DNA from: an uncultured Collinsella sp.
GTDB lineage: Bacteria; Actinomycetota; Coriobacteriia; Coriobacteriales; Coriobacteriaceae
Length of the DNA stretch: 19,763 bases
Direction: 5' to 3'
Assembly: GCA_958353395.1 (NCBI GenBank)
Contig: CATWSG010000030.1
Coordinates: 1 to 19,763 of the forward strand
This document shows positions 7,077 through 14,901 of this stretch, piece by piece. Every line of letters begins with the position of its first letter. Position 1 is the first letter of the stretch. The notes beneath the pieces were generated by a model. The model did not search any database. It had not been told where the DNA came from and was given only the letters and a program-made list of their open reading frames with translations. A program made the translations under genes and the position numbers.

Positions 7077-9332
7077 TTACTTGCGCTTGCCGCCGCCGTC
7101 ACCGGGACGACGGGAGCTGCCGCCGCGCTTGCCGCCACGGCTGTTACCATAGCTGCCACGGTTATCGCGACCGCCGGCGCGGCCGCCACGGGAGCCGGCC
7201 TGGTTGCCGCCACGCCCGCCGCGATAGCCGCGATAGCCGCGACGATCCTCGCGGGTATCGTCGTAGTTGCGCCAGTCATCGCGACGATCGCGGCTGGCAC
7301 GCGGATCGCGGCGATCGCGCGACTCGCCAGAACGGCCGGCGCCGCTGCGCCCGCCATTGCCGCGAGCACCCTCGCGACGCTCGCCACCGCGGCCGCTACG
7401 CTCTTCAAAGCGCTTGCCGCCACGGGACTCACCGCTGCGGGCGCCACGCTCACCGCGACCCTCGCCGCCACGATGCTCGTCACGGCCACCGCGCTCGTCA
7501 TTGCGACCGGAACGACGACGATCGCCCGAGCCACGCTTGCCGCCACGCGAGCCACGGCCCTCGTCCTCGCGCTCAACACGGCGACGACCACCGCGGTCCT
7601 CGTCCTCGCGGCGACGGCGATGCGCCTCGCCCTGGAACTGCTTGGCACGGCGCTCGGCACGGTTGCCGCGCGGGGCCTGCTCGACGACAGCAGCACCGCC
7701 GCGCTCCTCGGCAGCCACCTCGCGGGCCACGCTCTCCACAGCCTCGTCCACGCGAGCCTGAACGCCCTCGCGCACGCGGGTCTTGCCGCCGCGCTTGGGA
7801 CGGCTCGGACGCTCGCCGTCGCCGCGACGCTCGTCTCGACCGCGGTTGGAACGACCAGCCACATCGCCGTAGTCATCGCCGTTGCGCTTGCCGTCGCGAC
7901 GCGCCTGCTCAAGCTTCTTCTTGCTCTTGGACTTGCCGCGCTTAGTCTTCTTCTTCACCTTAAAGGCCGCAGGGTCGCGCTCGGGATCAACCGCAGGCGG
8001 GTTGGGACCCACATGCAGGTCACCGGCCTCGTAGATGTCGGCGGTCTTGTCCATGAGCTTCTCGATCTCGTAGAACTCATCGACGTCCTGCTCGGTCACA
8101 AACGTGATGGCCCAGCCCAGCTCGCCGGCGCGGCCCGTACGGCCAATACGGTGGATGTAGTCGGTCGGCTCGGCCGGCACGTCAAAGTTCACGACGTAGC
8201 GCACGTCGCTAATGTCGATGCCGCGGGCGAGCACGTCGGTTGCCACCAATACGTCGACGGTACCGTCGCGGAAGGCCGAAAGGGCACGCTCGCGCTGGGC
8301 CTGGCTGCGGTTACCGTGAATCGCGGCGGCCTTAATGCCCTTGCGCTCCAGACGACGGCAGCAGCTGTCGGCACGGTGCTTGGTGCGCATAAAGACGATC
8401 GTGCGCTCCGGGCCTTCCTTTTTGAGGAACTCGGGCAGCAGGTTGTTCTTGGCCTCGATGGACACCGGGAACACAAACTGATCGACGGTATCGGCGGTCG
8501 ACGTGGCGGGTGCGATCTCAACGCGAGCCGGGTCGCTCACCAGGTCGGTAATCTCACCCACGGCTTCCTCGTCGAGGGTCGCCGAGAACAGCAGCGTCTG
8601 GCGCTCGGCCGGCGTCTCGCGCACAATGCGGCGGACGGCGGGCAAAAAGCCCATGTCGAGCATGCGATCGGCCTCGTCGAGCACCAGGACCTTAACCTCG
8701 TCCAGGTGACAGGCACCCTGCTCGATCAGATCGACCAGACGGCCCGGCGTGGCGACCAGGATGTCGCAGCCGTACTTGAGGGCAGCAGTCTGCGGCTTGT
8801 AGCTCACGCCGCCCACGACGGTCACGGCGACATGGCCGGTGACGTCGGCAATTTTGCTTGCGACCTCGTCGATTTGCTGGGCAAGCTCGCGCGTAGGGGT
8901 GATGACGAGCATCGCGGGGCCGCGGCCGTTGCCCTCGGGCTTCTTGGCACCGCGACGACGGTTGCGGGAGCCGCGCTCGCGCACGGGTTTGGGAGGAGCG
9001 ATGTGGTCCAGATTGTTCATGGTCGGCAGCAAAAAAGCGGCCGTCTTGCCGGTGCCAGTCTGAGCGGCAGCAAGCAGGTCGCGGCCCTCGAGCACCACGG
9101 GGATCGAACCGGCCTGCACGGGCGTCGGCGCCGTGTAGCCCAGGTTCTCGATAGCACGAAGCATTTCGTCGGAAAGGCCCAGCTCGTCAAAGGCGGGCAG
9201 GCTCTCGGTAGCGGACTCGACGGCCTGGGCGGCATTTGCCTCATCGGCGGCATCGAAGGCAGCCTGGGTCATGGCCTCGCGGGCCTCGTCCAGAATCTCG
9301 GCGTCCGTGACGTCGGATACAGAATTACGCAT
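7077..9332 (-). CDS. DEAD-box ATP-dependent RNA helicase with Arg/Gly-rich tail
   Basis: A 751-aa helicase expected to unwind structured RNA in ribosome assembly or mRNA turnover. The core shows a Q motif (about 48-73), Walker A AQTGTGKT (90-97), PTREL (146-150), ATPGR (194-198), DEAD (219-222), SAT (250-252), ATDVLARGID (364-373) and HRIGRTGR (394-401). Between motifs I and Ia there is a basic insertion (about 115-138). From about residue 450 onward the sequence is low-complexity and positively charged, Lys-rich at first and then dense in Arg-Gly and Asp/Glu-Arg, a tail typical of actinobacterial CsdA/RhlE-like helicases that adds RNA binding. The start is an ATG preceded by AAGGA with 10 bases spacing; a GTG 12 codons upstream has less support. 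It is monocistronic with its own terminator. The tail's repetitive GC-rich DNA opens long false frames on the other strand. Confidence 0.95.
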   Translation of the reverse strand: MRNSVSDVTDAEILDEAREAMTQAAFDAADEANAAQAVESATESLPAFDELGLSDEMLRAIENLGYTAPTPVQAGSIPVVLEGRDLLAAAQTGTGKTAAFLLPTMNNLDHIAPPKPVRERGSRNRRRGAKKPEGNGRGPAMLVITPTRELAQQIDEVASKIADVTGHVAVTVVGGVSYKPQTAALKYGCDILVATPGRLVDLIEQGACHLDEVKVLVLDEADRMLDMGFLPAVRRIVRETPAERQTLLFSATLDEEAVGEITDLVSDPARVEIAPATSTADTVDQFVFPVSIEAKNNLLPEFLKKEGPERTIVFMRTKHRADSCCRRLERKGIKAAAIHGNRSQAQRERALSAFRDGTVDVLVATDVLARGIDISDVRYVVNFDVPAEPTDYIHRIGRTGRAGELGWAITFVTEQDVDEFYEIEKLMDKTADIYEAGDLHVGPNPPAVDPERDPAAFKVKKKTKRGKSKSKKKLEQARRDGKRNGDDYGDVAGRSNRGRDERRGDGERPSRPKRGGKTRVREGVQARVDEAVESVAREVAAEERGGAAVVEQAPRGNRAERRAKQFQGEAHRRRREDEDRGGRRRVEREDEGRGSRGGKRGSGDRRRSGRNDERGGRDEHRGGEGRGERGARSGESRGGKRFEERSGRGGERREGARGNGGRSGAGRSGESRDRRDPRASRDRRDDWRNYDDTREDRRGYRGYRGGRGGNQAGSRGGRAGGRDNRGSYGNSRGGKRGGSSRRPGDGGGKRK

Positions 9333-9604
9333 ATGTTGTTGTTCCTTATCTGCACGCGCAATGGGCACGGCATGCGGCCGCGCGGGCGTGCTTGGTAGTG
9401 CGCTAATACATACAAAAACGGGTGCGCACAGAGAGGACGTTGCTCAGCACGCTGGCGATCGCTTTGGCAGCCCTATCACGCGCCGTCCAGACACAGCAGC
9501 TCTAAGCGATGGAGCAGATTCGCCGCCGGTTAGTATACCCGTACTCCGTATGCCCCCACGTAAACCACAGATGACGGAGCAGGAGGAACGGGTCTGGACC
9601 GATC

Positions 9605-9741
9605 GTCTCAATCTGTAACAGTTACGGGGCAAAACCGGGTCTACACGTTACAGATCGAGACATTCAGTCAGCCCCTTGGCTAACATCTCGATCTGTAACA
9701 ACTAGACCCCGTATCCCCCGCCAGATGTTACAGATCGAGAC
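9605..9741. repeat. Four alternating copies of TGTTACAGATCGAGAC
   Basis: Copies lie at 9605-9620 (minus orientation, one mismatch), 9647-9661 (plus), 9686-9700 (minus) and 9726-9741 (plus). Adjacent copies are inverted, so each pair can form a hairpin, and the two pairs form a direct duplication with 80-81 bp period. The spacer of the first pair has GGGTCTA and the region between copies 3 and 4 has TAGACCCC, which are also near-inverted. The layout resembles a bacterial interspersed mosaic element of REP type. Confidence 0.85.
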
Positions 9742-9773
9742 AAACGTGCCGAGCACCAACCCCAACAGGCAAC

Positions 9774-9816
9774 AAAAAGGGCCGGACGTCCAGCCATCTC
9801 AACTGGAACGTCCGGC
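9774..9816 (-). terminator. Rho-independent terminator of the acetyltransferase gene
   Basis: GCCGGACGTCCAG pairs with CTGGAACGTCCGGC (one bulged base) around a 9-base loop. On the minus strand the stem is followed by CCTTTTTGTT. It lies about 45 bases after the acetyltransferase stop codon. Confidence 0.88.
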
Positions 9817-9862
9817 ACCGCCAAACACTAACTAGGGAAGCTGAACCAACAGATCGCAGCCT

Positions 9863-10411
9863 CTACTCTGCGTCTGGGTCCTTAAAGTTCTTGGGATCCA
9901 AGACCATGCAGGTGTAGGTGATGTCGTGGTCATCGTCGGGAATGGACTCAAACCCGTTCTTGCCAAAGAAGTCGATGAGCAGATGCGCGAGCTTAATCGG
10001 ATCCGCATCAGCATCGTCAAAGAGATATTCGCTCAGATCCAGGAATGTAGGCTGCTGTTCGCCCTCGCTCTCCCAGTATCCCAACAGGGCGTCGTGCACC
10101 AGGCGCGCGCCATAGCCGTTACCGCGGTAGTCGGGGTCAACATACACATGGCTCAAAAACGTCGACGTGTACTCGTTGAGCGGGTGCTCCGTAACGGCAT
10201 CCGGCAGGTCGGGGTCATCTGCACCGCCCGTTACGCAAAAACCGACCAGCTCATCATCGGCAAAGACGCCCCAGAGGTAACAGTTCTCCTCGTCCTCGTC
10301 CTCAACATAGTCCGCCCACGCGTCATAGACCTCGTAGCCCGACTGCTCGTCCAGATCGACCATATCGTCGACGTCGTCGGGACCCAAAGCCCTTACTTCA
10401 ACCTCAGCCAT
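9863..10411 (-). CDS. GNAT-family N-acetyltransferase
   Basis: A 182-aa protein expected to transfer an acetyl group from acetyl-CoA to an amine; the substrate is unknown. The acetyl-CoA binding motif A is clear: a beta strand LSHVYVDP (87-94) followed by YRGNGYG (95-101), the Arg/Gly-x-Gly-x-Gly loop that grips the pyrophosphate. The protein is unusually acidic, with Asp/Glu clusters near residues 12-45, 62-72 and 130-165. AAAGGA seven bases before the ATG supports this start over one 12 codons upstream. It lies downstream of a membrane-protein gene on the same strand, with 96 bases between them that contain a GTTGCGCAAC palindrome, and it ends with its own terminator. Protein or small-molecule acetylation are both possible. 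Confidence 0.8.
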   Translation of the reverse strand: MAEVEVRALGPDDVDDMVDLDEQSGYEVYDAWADYVEDEDEENCYLWGVFADDELVGFCVTGGADDPDLPDAVTEHPLNEYTSTFLSHVYVDPDYRGNGYGARLVHDALLGYWESEGEQQPTFLDLSEYLFDDADADPIKLAHLLIDFFGKNGFESIPDDDHDITYTCMVLDPKNFKDPDAE

Positions 10412-10471
10412 TGTCCTGTCCTTTCTCTCGCTTTCAGGACAACCCAAGCATACGGCGCTGCCCAGATAACC

Positions 10472-10483
10472 TGTTGCGCAACA
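10472..10483. repeat. TGTTGCGCAACA palindrome
   Basis: A perfect 12-bp palindrome between the membrane-protein and acetyltransferase genes, followed by TCGG. The same core GTTGCGCAAC recurs at 11124, 11214 and 14786 and, degenerate, near 14741, always outside genes. It is either an operator or a dispersed palindrome. Confidence 0.65.
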
Positions 10484-10507
10484 TCGGAAGCTGCGTCAAT
10501 ACCGCCG

Positions 10508-11053
10508 TTAACGGCGACGACGCCTCAGGGCAATGCATGCAACGACAATCGCCAGCAGCACCAAGCCCTGGAAATTGATGCGGCTAATAGCGAAGCCCGA
10601 AGGAACGATAAAGCTGTCGTAGAACATGTCGAGCATGCCGATAAACACCAGAAACGCAATGAAGATCCAGAACACGCGACTCCTTAAAATGGGAGTAAAC
10701 ATGTCGAGCACCGAACCGCCCGAGGAAGAGCCCTGATAGCCAATTAAATCAAACGGCTCATCCTTTTCCACCTCGTCGACATCGCTCGAAGCGCCTGAAG
10801 ACTCGGACTCCAAATCTCGACGATCCGTCCAATACCCGGGCACATGGTCGCGCTCACCAAGGTACTCACCGTTTTTGACCACCGGCTCAAACAACATGGC
10901 ACTCGAAAGATCCTCGAGCTCCTCGCGAATCAACTGGTCGGTACGAGCGTCATGAGGCTCCTCGAGCTCGCACTCAAGCTCGTACATATGCTCCATAACC
11001 CGCTCGTAATCTTCTTCGGACATATCGTCATCGTAATAGGAGTTCCCGCTCAT
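10508..11053 (-). CDS. Hypothetical acidic protein with two C-terminal membrane helices
   Basis: A 181-aa protein I do not recognise. Residues 1-125 are hydrophilic and very acidic, with likely helical stretches near 12-52. Two hydrophobic segments follow (about 127-146 and 161-176), and the protein ends in six arginines, which by the positive-inside rule places the C-terminus in the cytoplasm. That would put the acidic N-terminal region in the cytoplasm too. The ATG is preceded by GAGGG at seven bases. It is transcribed divergently from the 1129-aa gene, with 266 bp between them, and in the same direction as the acetyltransferase. The palindrome GCCGTTAACGGC spans its stop codon. Confidence 0.7.
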   Translation of the reverse strand: MSGNSYYDDDMSEEDYERVMEHMYELECELEEPHDARTDQLIREELEDLSSAMLFEPVVKNGEYLGERDHVPGYWTDRRDLESESSGASSDVDEVEKDEPFDLIGYQGSSSGGSVLDMFTPILRSRVFWIFIAFLVFIGMLDMFYDSFIVPSGFAISRINFQGLVLLAIVVACIALRRRRR

Positions 11054-11122
11054 CGTTCATCCCTCATTCAAGAACCGAATCCCTTTTGGACAACTCAAGT
11101 GTAGAAATCCATACCGAGCAGA

Positions 11123-11224
11123 CGTTGCGCAACATTGCCGGAAACGAGACGGATCCGCTCTCAAAACGCCTCGGGACAAACCGTTCCGCATTGCAATTTG
11201 CGCACTCGCGGATGTTGCGCAACG
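11123..11224. repeat. Inverted pair of GTTGCGCAAC palindromes
   Basis: CGTTGCGCAACATTGCCG (11123-11140) and CGGATGTTGCGCAACG (11209-11224) are inverted relative to each other, each containing the self-complementary core. The core centres are 90 bp apart. They lie in the divergent gap before the 1129-aa gene, so they could serve a regulator of either neighbour. They could equally be copies of a dispersed repeat. Confidence 0.65.
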
Positions 11225-11319
11225 TTCTCGCCCATCGGGGCGGTAGCGTTCGAGTTAGCAAAGCCACGAGCCCTAAAACCCGGGATCGTGGGTTTCCACC
11301 ACATACGAAAGAAGGAACG

Positions 11320-14300
11320 ATGGACGAGATTTTTGAGCATCTGCTTCAAGATACCGACCGAGGAATCTCGATCAACCAGATTGTCAATCGCATCGTGTTT
11401 CCCAACCACGATATCTGCATGCAGGCCAAAGCTGCCCTGGAGCGAGACTATGGCGAGTTCTGCTTTGCTGCCGTGATCCCCGATTACGAGGACTTCCAGC
11501 ACATGGATCCGACCGACGCCATCAATGCCGCCCTGGAAACCTGCGGGTCCGACGGCGAAGAGGTCACCAACGTCGTCTGGGGCTACAACTCGCTCCAGTA
11601 CGAATACAACGGCATCCCCTCGCTGGAGGTTGCCAAGACTATCTCCAAGATGATCGGCGTTCCCGTCTACTACGAGTACACCGATGCCGATGAGATCGCC
11701 GCCGGCGCCGTGATCGCCGATGCGCAGGGCGATAGCGTCTCGTTTGCAAACGTGGTCGACAAGAGCTGCTGGGTGTATTTCCCGGAGGGGTTCGACGGTG
11801 CCACCGACACCCTGTTCCGCTGCGGCATGGGAACCATGTCCATGCCCGACGGAAGCCAAAAGTACTTTGAGGACACCACCGACCCCATCATGCGTTCGTA
11901 TGCGCAGCGCGGAAACGTGTCCCTGTACTTCGACTTTCTCAAGGACCAGTTTGGCGCCCAAGAGGAGCCCCAGCCGGCGCCCTCGCGCAAAAAATCGTCT
12001 TCTGCGGCAAGCAAACGCAAAAAGAAGTCGACCAAGACGCAGGAGGTCGCAACCGCCACCATGGACGCATCGGACGTTGACGTGCTCTTTCGCCATCTAA
12101 TCGAAGAGACGGGCGGTCAGATCCAGCCCCAAAGGGTCATCAACCGCATCGTCTTTCCCGGACACAATGCTTGCATGCAGGTAAAGGAGACCCTGGAACA
12201 GGAATTTGGCGGCTTTTCGCTCGCCACGCTGATACCCGCAATCTCCGACCTTGGCGATTTGAGCCAGCCGCAAAACGCCGCCATGTGCATCCATATCTGT
12301 GGCGCCCTAGGCGGGCAGACATTCAACGAGATGTGGGGCTACAACTCGCTTCAATACGAATACGACGGCATCCCGCTGCTGCGAACTGCAAAGGCGCTCG
12401 CCGGCCTGCTCGGGGCGCCCGTTTATTACGAGTACGTAGTAACCAACGGCTACAAGGCCGGAGCATGGCTAGCCGATCCCGATGACGACGACGTCTCGTT
12501 TGCGGCAAGTCTCACTAAAAGCCAGTGGACGTTCTTCCCCGACGACAGCCAGTACCGAGATGCCACGGCAGTTCGTTGCGGCGTGGCGACCGTCACGCTT
12601 TCCGTGACCCAAAACGGCGTGCCCCAGGACCGCGAGGTCTCGTTTGCGGACACGTTCAATCCCATCATGCAAAAGCTGGCAACCCGCGGGACCGTCTCCA
12701 TGTATCTCGACCTGATCAATGCAAACTACAGCTCGTTTGCAGATCCATCGGACGATGACGACGAAGACGGGGATGACAAGCCCCGGGCAGAGTCCGATGC
12801 CCAGGCATCGGGCAACGTCTACATGTCCCAGGCCATGGGCGCGATGACGTTTCGCATCGTCTTTCCCAATCATGACTGCTGCGAGTATATCCGCAATGAT
12901 CTCGAAAAGTGCTTTGGCGGGTTCTCGCTCCAGGCGATTTGCGGCACACCCGACGGTACGTTTGACTCACCCGATGAAGTCCTGTCCACCATGGCAGGCC
13001 ACGGAATCCCCGATGATGCAACCGATGTCGAATGGGGCTATAACTCCGTGCGTTATCGCGTGGCGCACTCCGTGCCCAACGCCATCGTTCTCGAGGCGCT
13101 AGCCCAGCACTACAAAATTCCGCTGTACGTCGAGTATTTCGATGAGCTTAAACGCGCGACCGGCGCTGCCATTACGATCCCCGACATAGCGAACCCGACC
13201 GCATTCGTCCCTGGCACACTCGGCTGCAAAGAGCAGATGTACTTTGACCGCGGCAGCGACAACGAAGGCTACGTTGCACTTCGATGCGGCTACTGCCAGG
13301 CAGTCTCCGATGATGGCAAAACGCGCATTTCCTTTGTCGACGACCCTTCGCAGTCGGTCATGGCGGAAATGGCAGAAGAAGCATCGGTCGGAGTCTACGT
13401 TAGGCTGCTTAAAAAATTCGATCTTGAGCAAGTTCTCCCCGCTGGATATCAGAAACCGACTTCTCGTCCCGTCGCAAGCTCCAAAAAGAACACCTCGACC
13501 TCCTCGGCAGAAAAATCGAAAATCAGCTTGTGGATGAACCCCATTGCAGAGAAGCATGTCTGGAACTCCCTCGATGCCTACGGTCAAAAGCAGGGCAAGC
13601 AAAATGACATGAACATGTTCTTTTTGGAGCCGCTCTATCGCGGCGGCGATCAGATCCGAGACCCATTTGGATTTGCCACAGGCCGCAAACCCATGCCGGC
13701 TTATGCAAGCCACCAGGCGCACCGCAAGGTTATCGACGCCGCCCTTACTACCGACATAGAAGTCGGCGCGCTTGTCGCGGGGCTTCTCGGCCAAGACCTG
13801 TTGACATCCGAAGAGCTCAACGCGCTGCACCGCGACATCGAGCTCAAGGCCCAGGGTATAAGCGCCATTGCCACCGGAAGAGGCGCCGCACTCGAAAGCC
13901 GTTGCGACTCGGTTTGCTACCTTATTGCAAAGCTCCGGAGCCATGACGGCGACAATAGCCATCGCTTTATGATGTGGATGGCGGACACCGACCAAGCCGT
14001 ACGCGTAAAGTTCTACGGCGAGGCACCGGCAATCGGCGCGCCCTTTACGTGCCGCTTTAGCGTAGTGGAAAATGACGTCATTACGCACTGGATGCCCGTC
14101 GAGGGCGAGAAGGGCTTCTCTCGCTATAAGCAGATTCCCGAGGGAGGACGCATCGGCGCCTCCGCGGCAAAAAGCGACTCTGCCGCTATGAGCGCCCTGC
14201 GCAAGGGCAACGCGATGTTCCTTAAGACGTGCGGACTCAAGCAGACCGCGCCGTCCAAGACGCGCATGACCCCGGAGCAGTCGCAACGATTTAGCGAGCT

Positions 14301-14709
14301 ACGAGAAAAACTGGGTCGTAAAACGGGTTATGCCCTTACGGTGCTCTTCTCGCGCTGCGTACTCTGCAGCGCCGAAGCCGACCGATTCCTCGAGCTCATG
14401 GAGCACGCCGCTGCCGCGCACGATCGCGGAGAGGTGATTGACGTCGACGATACCGAGGTCGTAGAGCACAAGGCCGTTTACATGGTTGGCCCGATCTCTA
14501 CCGAGGATGGCACTTGTCAGCTCTACAACCCCAACAACATCAACTTTGAGGACTTTAGGTTCCAGCCCAACCTGCTCGAAGACTTCCACACCGACCTGCC
14601 CCGTGCCGGCAGCTTTATCAACATTGCAACGAGCGTCGTTGAGTCGGACGTCATCGCCGCCTGGGCGGGCTACAACCCGGGCAACGCCCAGCGCTCGGCG
14701 CGCTACTAG
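11320..14709 (+). CDS. Unrecognised 1129-aa protein with three tandem WGYNS domains
   Basis: I do not recognise this protein. Its first 700 residues are three diverged copies of one domain of about 200 residues. Each starts with (N/F)RIVFP.H (23-30, 275-282, 511-518), carries WGYNS (87-91, 339-343, 572-576), then a helix and a strand such as PVYYEY, then FRCG/VRCG/LRCG before a final strand. Linkers differ: Lys/Ser-rich (about 221-240), strongly acidic (about 476-488) and Ser/Lys-rich (about 711-733). Residues from about 737 form a separate C-terminal domain of unknown type, starting near WMNPIAEKHVW. There is no signal peptide or membrane helix, so it is probably cytoplasmic. The ATG is preceded by GAAGGA at short spacing; the frame is open for 78 more codons upstream, but that stretch crosses the palindrome pair. 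First of four plus-strand genes. Confidence 0.8.
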   Translation: MDEIFEHLLQDTDRGISINQIVNRIVFPNHDICMQAKAALERDYGEFCFAAVIPDYEDFQHMDPTDAINAALETCGSDGEEVTNVVWGYNSLQYEYNGIPSLEVAKTISKMIGVPVYYEYTDADEIAAGAVIADAQGDSVSFANVVDKSCWVYFPEGFDGATDTLFRCGMGTMSMPDGSQKYFEDTTDPIMRSYAQRGNVSLYFDFLKDQFGAQEEPQPAPSRKKSSSAASKRKKKSTKTQEVATATMDASDVDVLFRHLIEETGGQIQPQRVINRIVFPGHNACMQVKETLEQEFGGFSLATLIPAISDLGDLSQPQNAAMCIHICGALGGQTFNEMWGYNSLQYEYDGIPLLRTAKALAGLLGAPVYYEYVVTNGYKAGAWLADPDDDDVSFAASLTKSQWTFFPDDSQYRDATAVRCGVATVTLSVTQNGVPQDREVSFADTFNPIMQKLATRGTVSMYLDLINANYSSFADPSDDDDEDGDDKPRAESDAQASGNVYMSQAMGAMTFRIVFPNHDCCEYIRNDLEKCFGGFSLQAICGTPDGTFDSPDEVLSTMAGHGIPDDATDVEWGYNSVRYRVAHSVPNAIVLEALAQHYKIPLYVEYFDELKRATGAAITIPDIANPTAFVPGTLGCKEQMYFDRGSDNEGYVALRCGYCQAVSDDGKTRISFVDDPSQSVMAEMAEEASVGVYVRLLKKFDLEQVLPAGYQKPTSRPVASSKKNTSTSSAEKSKISLWMNPIAEKHVWNSLDAYGQKQGKQNDMNMFFLEPLYRGGDQIRDPFGFATGRKPMPAYASHQAHRKVIDAALTTDIEVGALVAGLLGQDLLTSEELNALHRDIELKAQGISAIATGRGAALESRCDSVCYLIAKLRSHDGDNSHRFMMWMADTDQAVRVKFYGEAPAIGAPFTCRFSVVENDVITHWMPVEGEKGFSRYKQIPEGGRIGASAAKSDSAAMSALRKGNAMFLKTCGLKQTAPSKTRMTPEQSQRFSELREKLGRKTGYALTVLFSRCVLCSAEADRFLELMEHAAAAHDRGEVIDVDDTEVVEHKAVYMVGPISTEDGTCQLYNPNNINFEDFRFQPNLLEDFHTDLPRAGSFINIATSVVESDVIAAWAGYNPGNAQRSARY

Positions 14710-14739
14710 AGAGCGATTGGCACGGCCAGGCCATGTATC

Positions 14740-14796
14740 TGTTGCGCGGCATCGGCCCTGGACGTCGAACCGCGCCGTCCACGATGTTGCGCAACA
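14740..14796. repeat. Inverted pair of TGTTGCGCAACATCG elements
   Basis: TGTTGCGCGGCATCG (14740-14754) and CGATGTTGCGCAACA (14782-14796) are inverted with two mismatches; core centres are 45 bp apart, half the spacing of the upstream pair. They lie 30 bases after the stop of the 1129-aa gene, so that gene has a pair on each side. Confidence 0.65.
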
Positions 14797-14833
14797 GAAT
14801 GCAGCGCAGGCGGCCTAGTATGCGAAGTAACAG

Positions 14834-14874
14834 GCGCGCGCAGGTCAGACGCATCGAATCTGACCTGCGCGCGC
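14834..14874. repeat. Perfect 16-bp-stem hairpin in the gap before the 423-aa gene
   Basis: GCGCGCGCAGGTCAGA and TCTGACCTGCGCGCGC pair perfectly around a 9-base loop (CGCATCGAA). No T-run follows on the plus strand, so it is not a standard intrinsic terminator. It ends 16 bases before the GGGAG ribosome-binding site of the next gene and could act as an attenuator, an mRNA-stabilising stem or a weak terminator. Confidence 0.75.
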
Positions 14875-14901
14875 AACACAAATCATCGCAGGGAGCACAC
14901 C

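Larger units (their letters stand above)
9333..9862. other. Gene-free region with repeat cluster and terminator
   Basis: About 530 bases without a convincing gene. The helicase side should contain its promoter, but I could not fix -35/-10 boxes. The centre (9605-9741) holds four alternating copies of a 16-bp repeat, and the far side holds the acetyltransferase terminator. A 62-codon minus-strand frame across the repeats has no ribosome-binding site or family resemblance. Confidence 0.65.

Noticed and set aside
6975..9398. 807-codon open frame on the plus strand across the helicase gene
   Set aside because: It is an Ala/Thr/Leu low-complexity shadow of the Arg/Gly-rich helicase tail and core; the opposite strand carries all DEAD-box motifs, a ribosome-binding site and a terminator.
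9605..9741. CRISPR array
   Set aside because: The four repeats alternate in orientation with irregular spacing and are only 16 bp; CRISPR repeats are direct and longer.
11086..11319. 78-codon N-terminal extension of the 1129-aa protein
   Set aside because: It crosses the GTTGCGCAAC palindrome pair and shows no domain, while a GAAGGA lies before the ATG at 11320, directly ahead of the first repeat domain.
13099..14286. 395-codon minus-strand frame inside the 1129-aa gene
   Set aside because: No motif or ribosome-binding support, and the plus-strand frame carries the third WGYNS repeat and C-terminal domain there.
14740..14796. Intrinsic terminator of the 1129-aa gene
   Set aside because: The arms can pair but the loop is 27 bases and no T-run follows; it fits a repeat or operator pair better.
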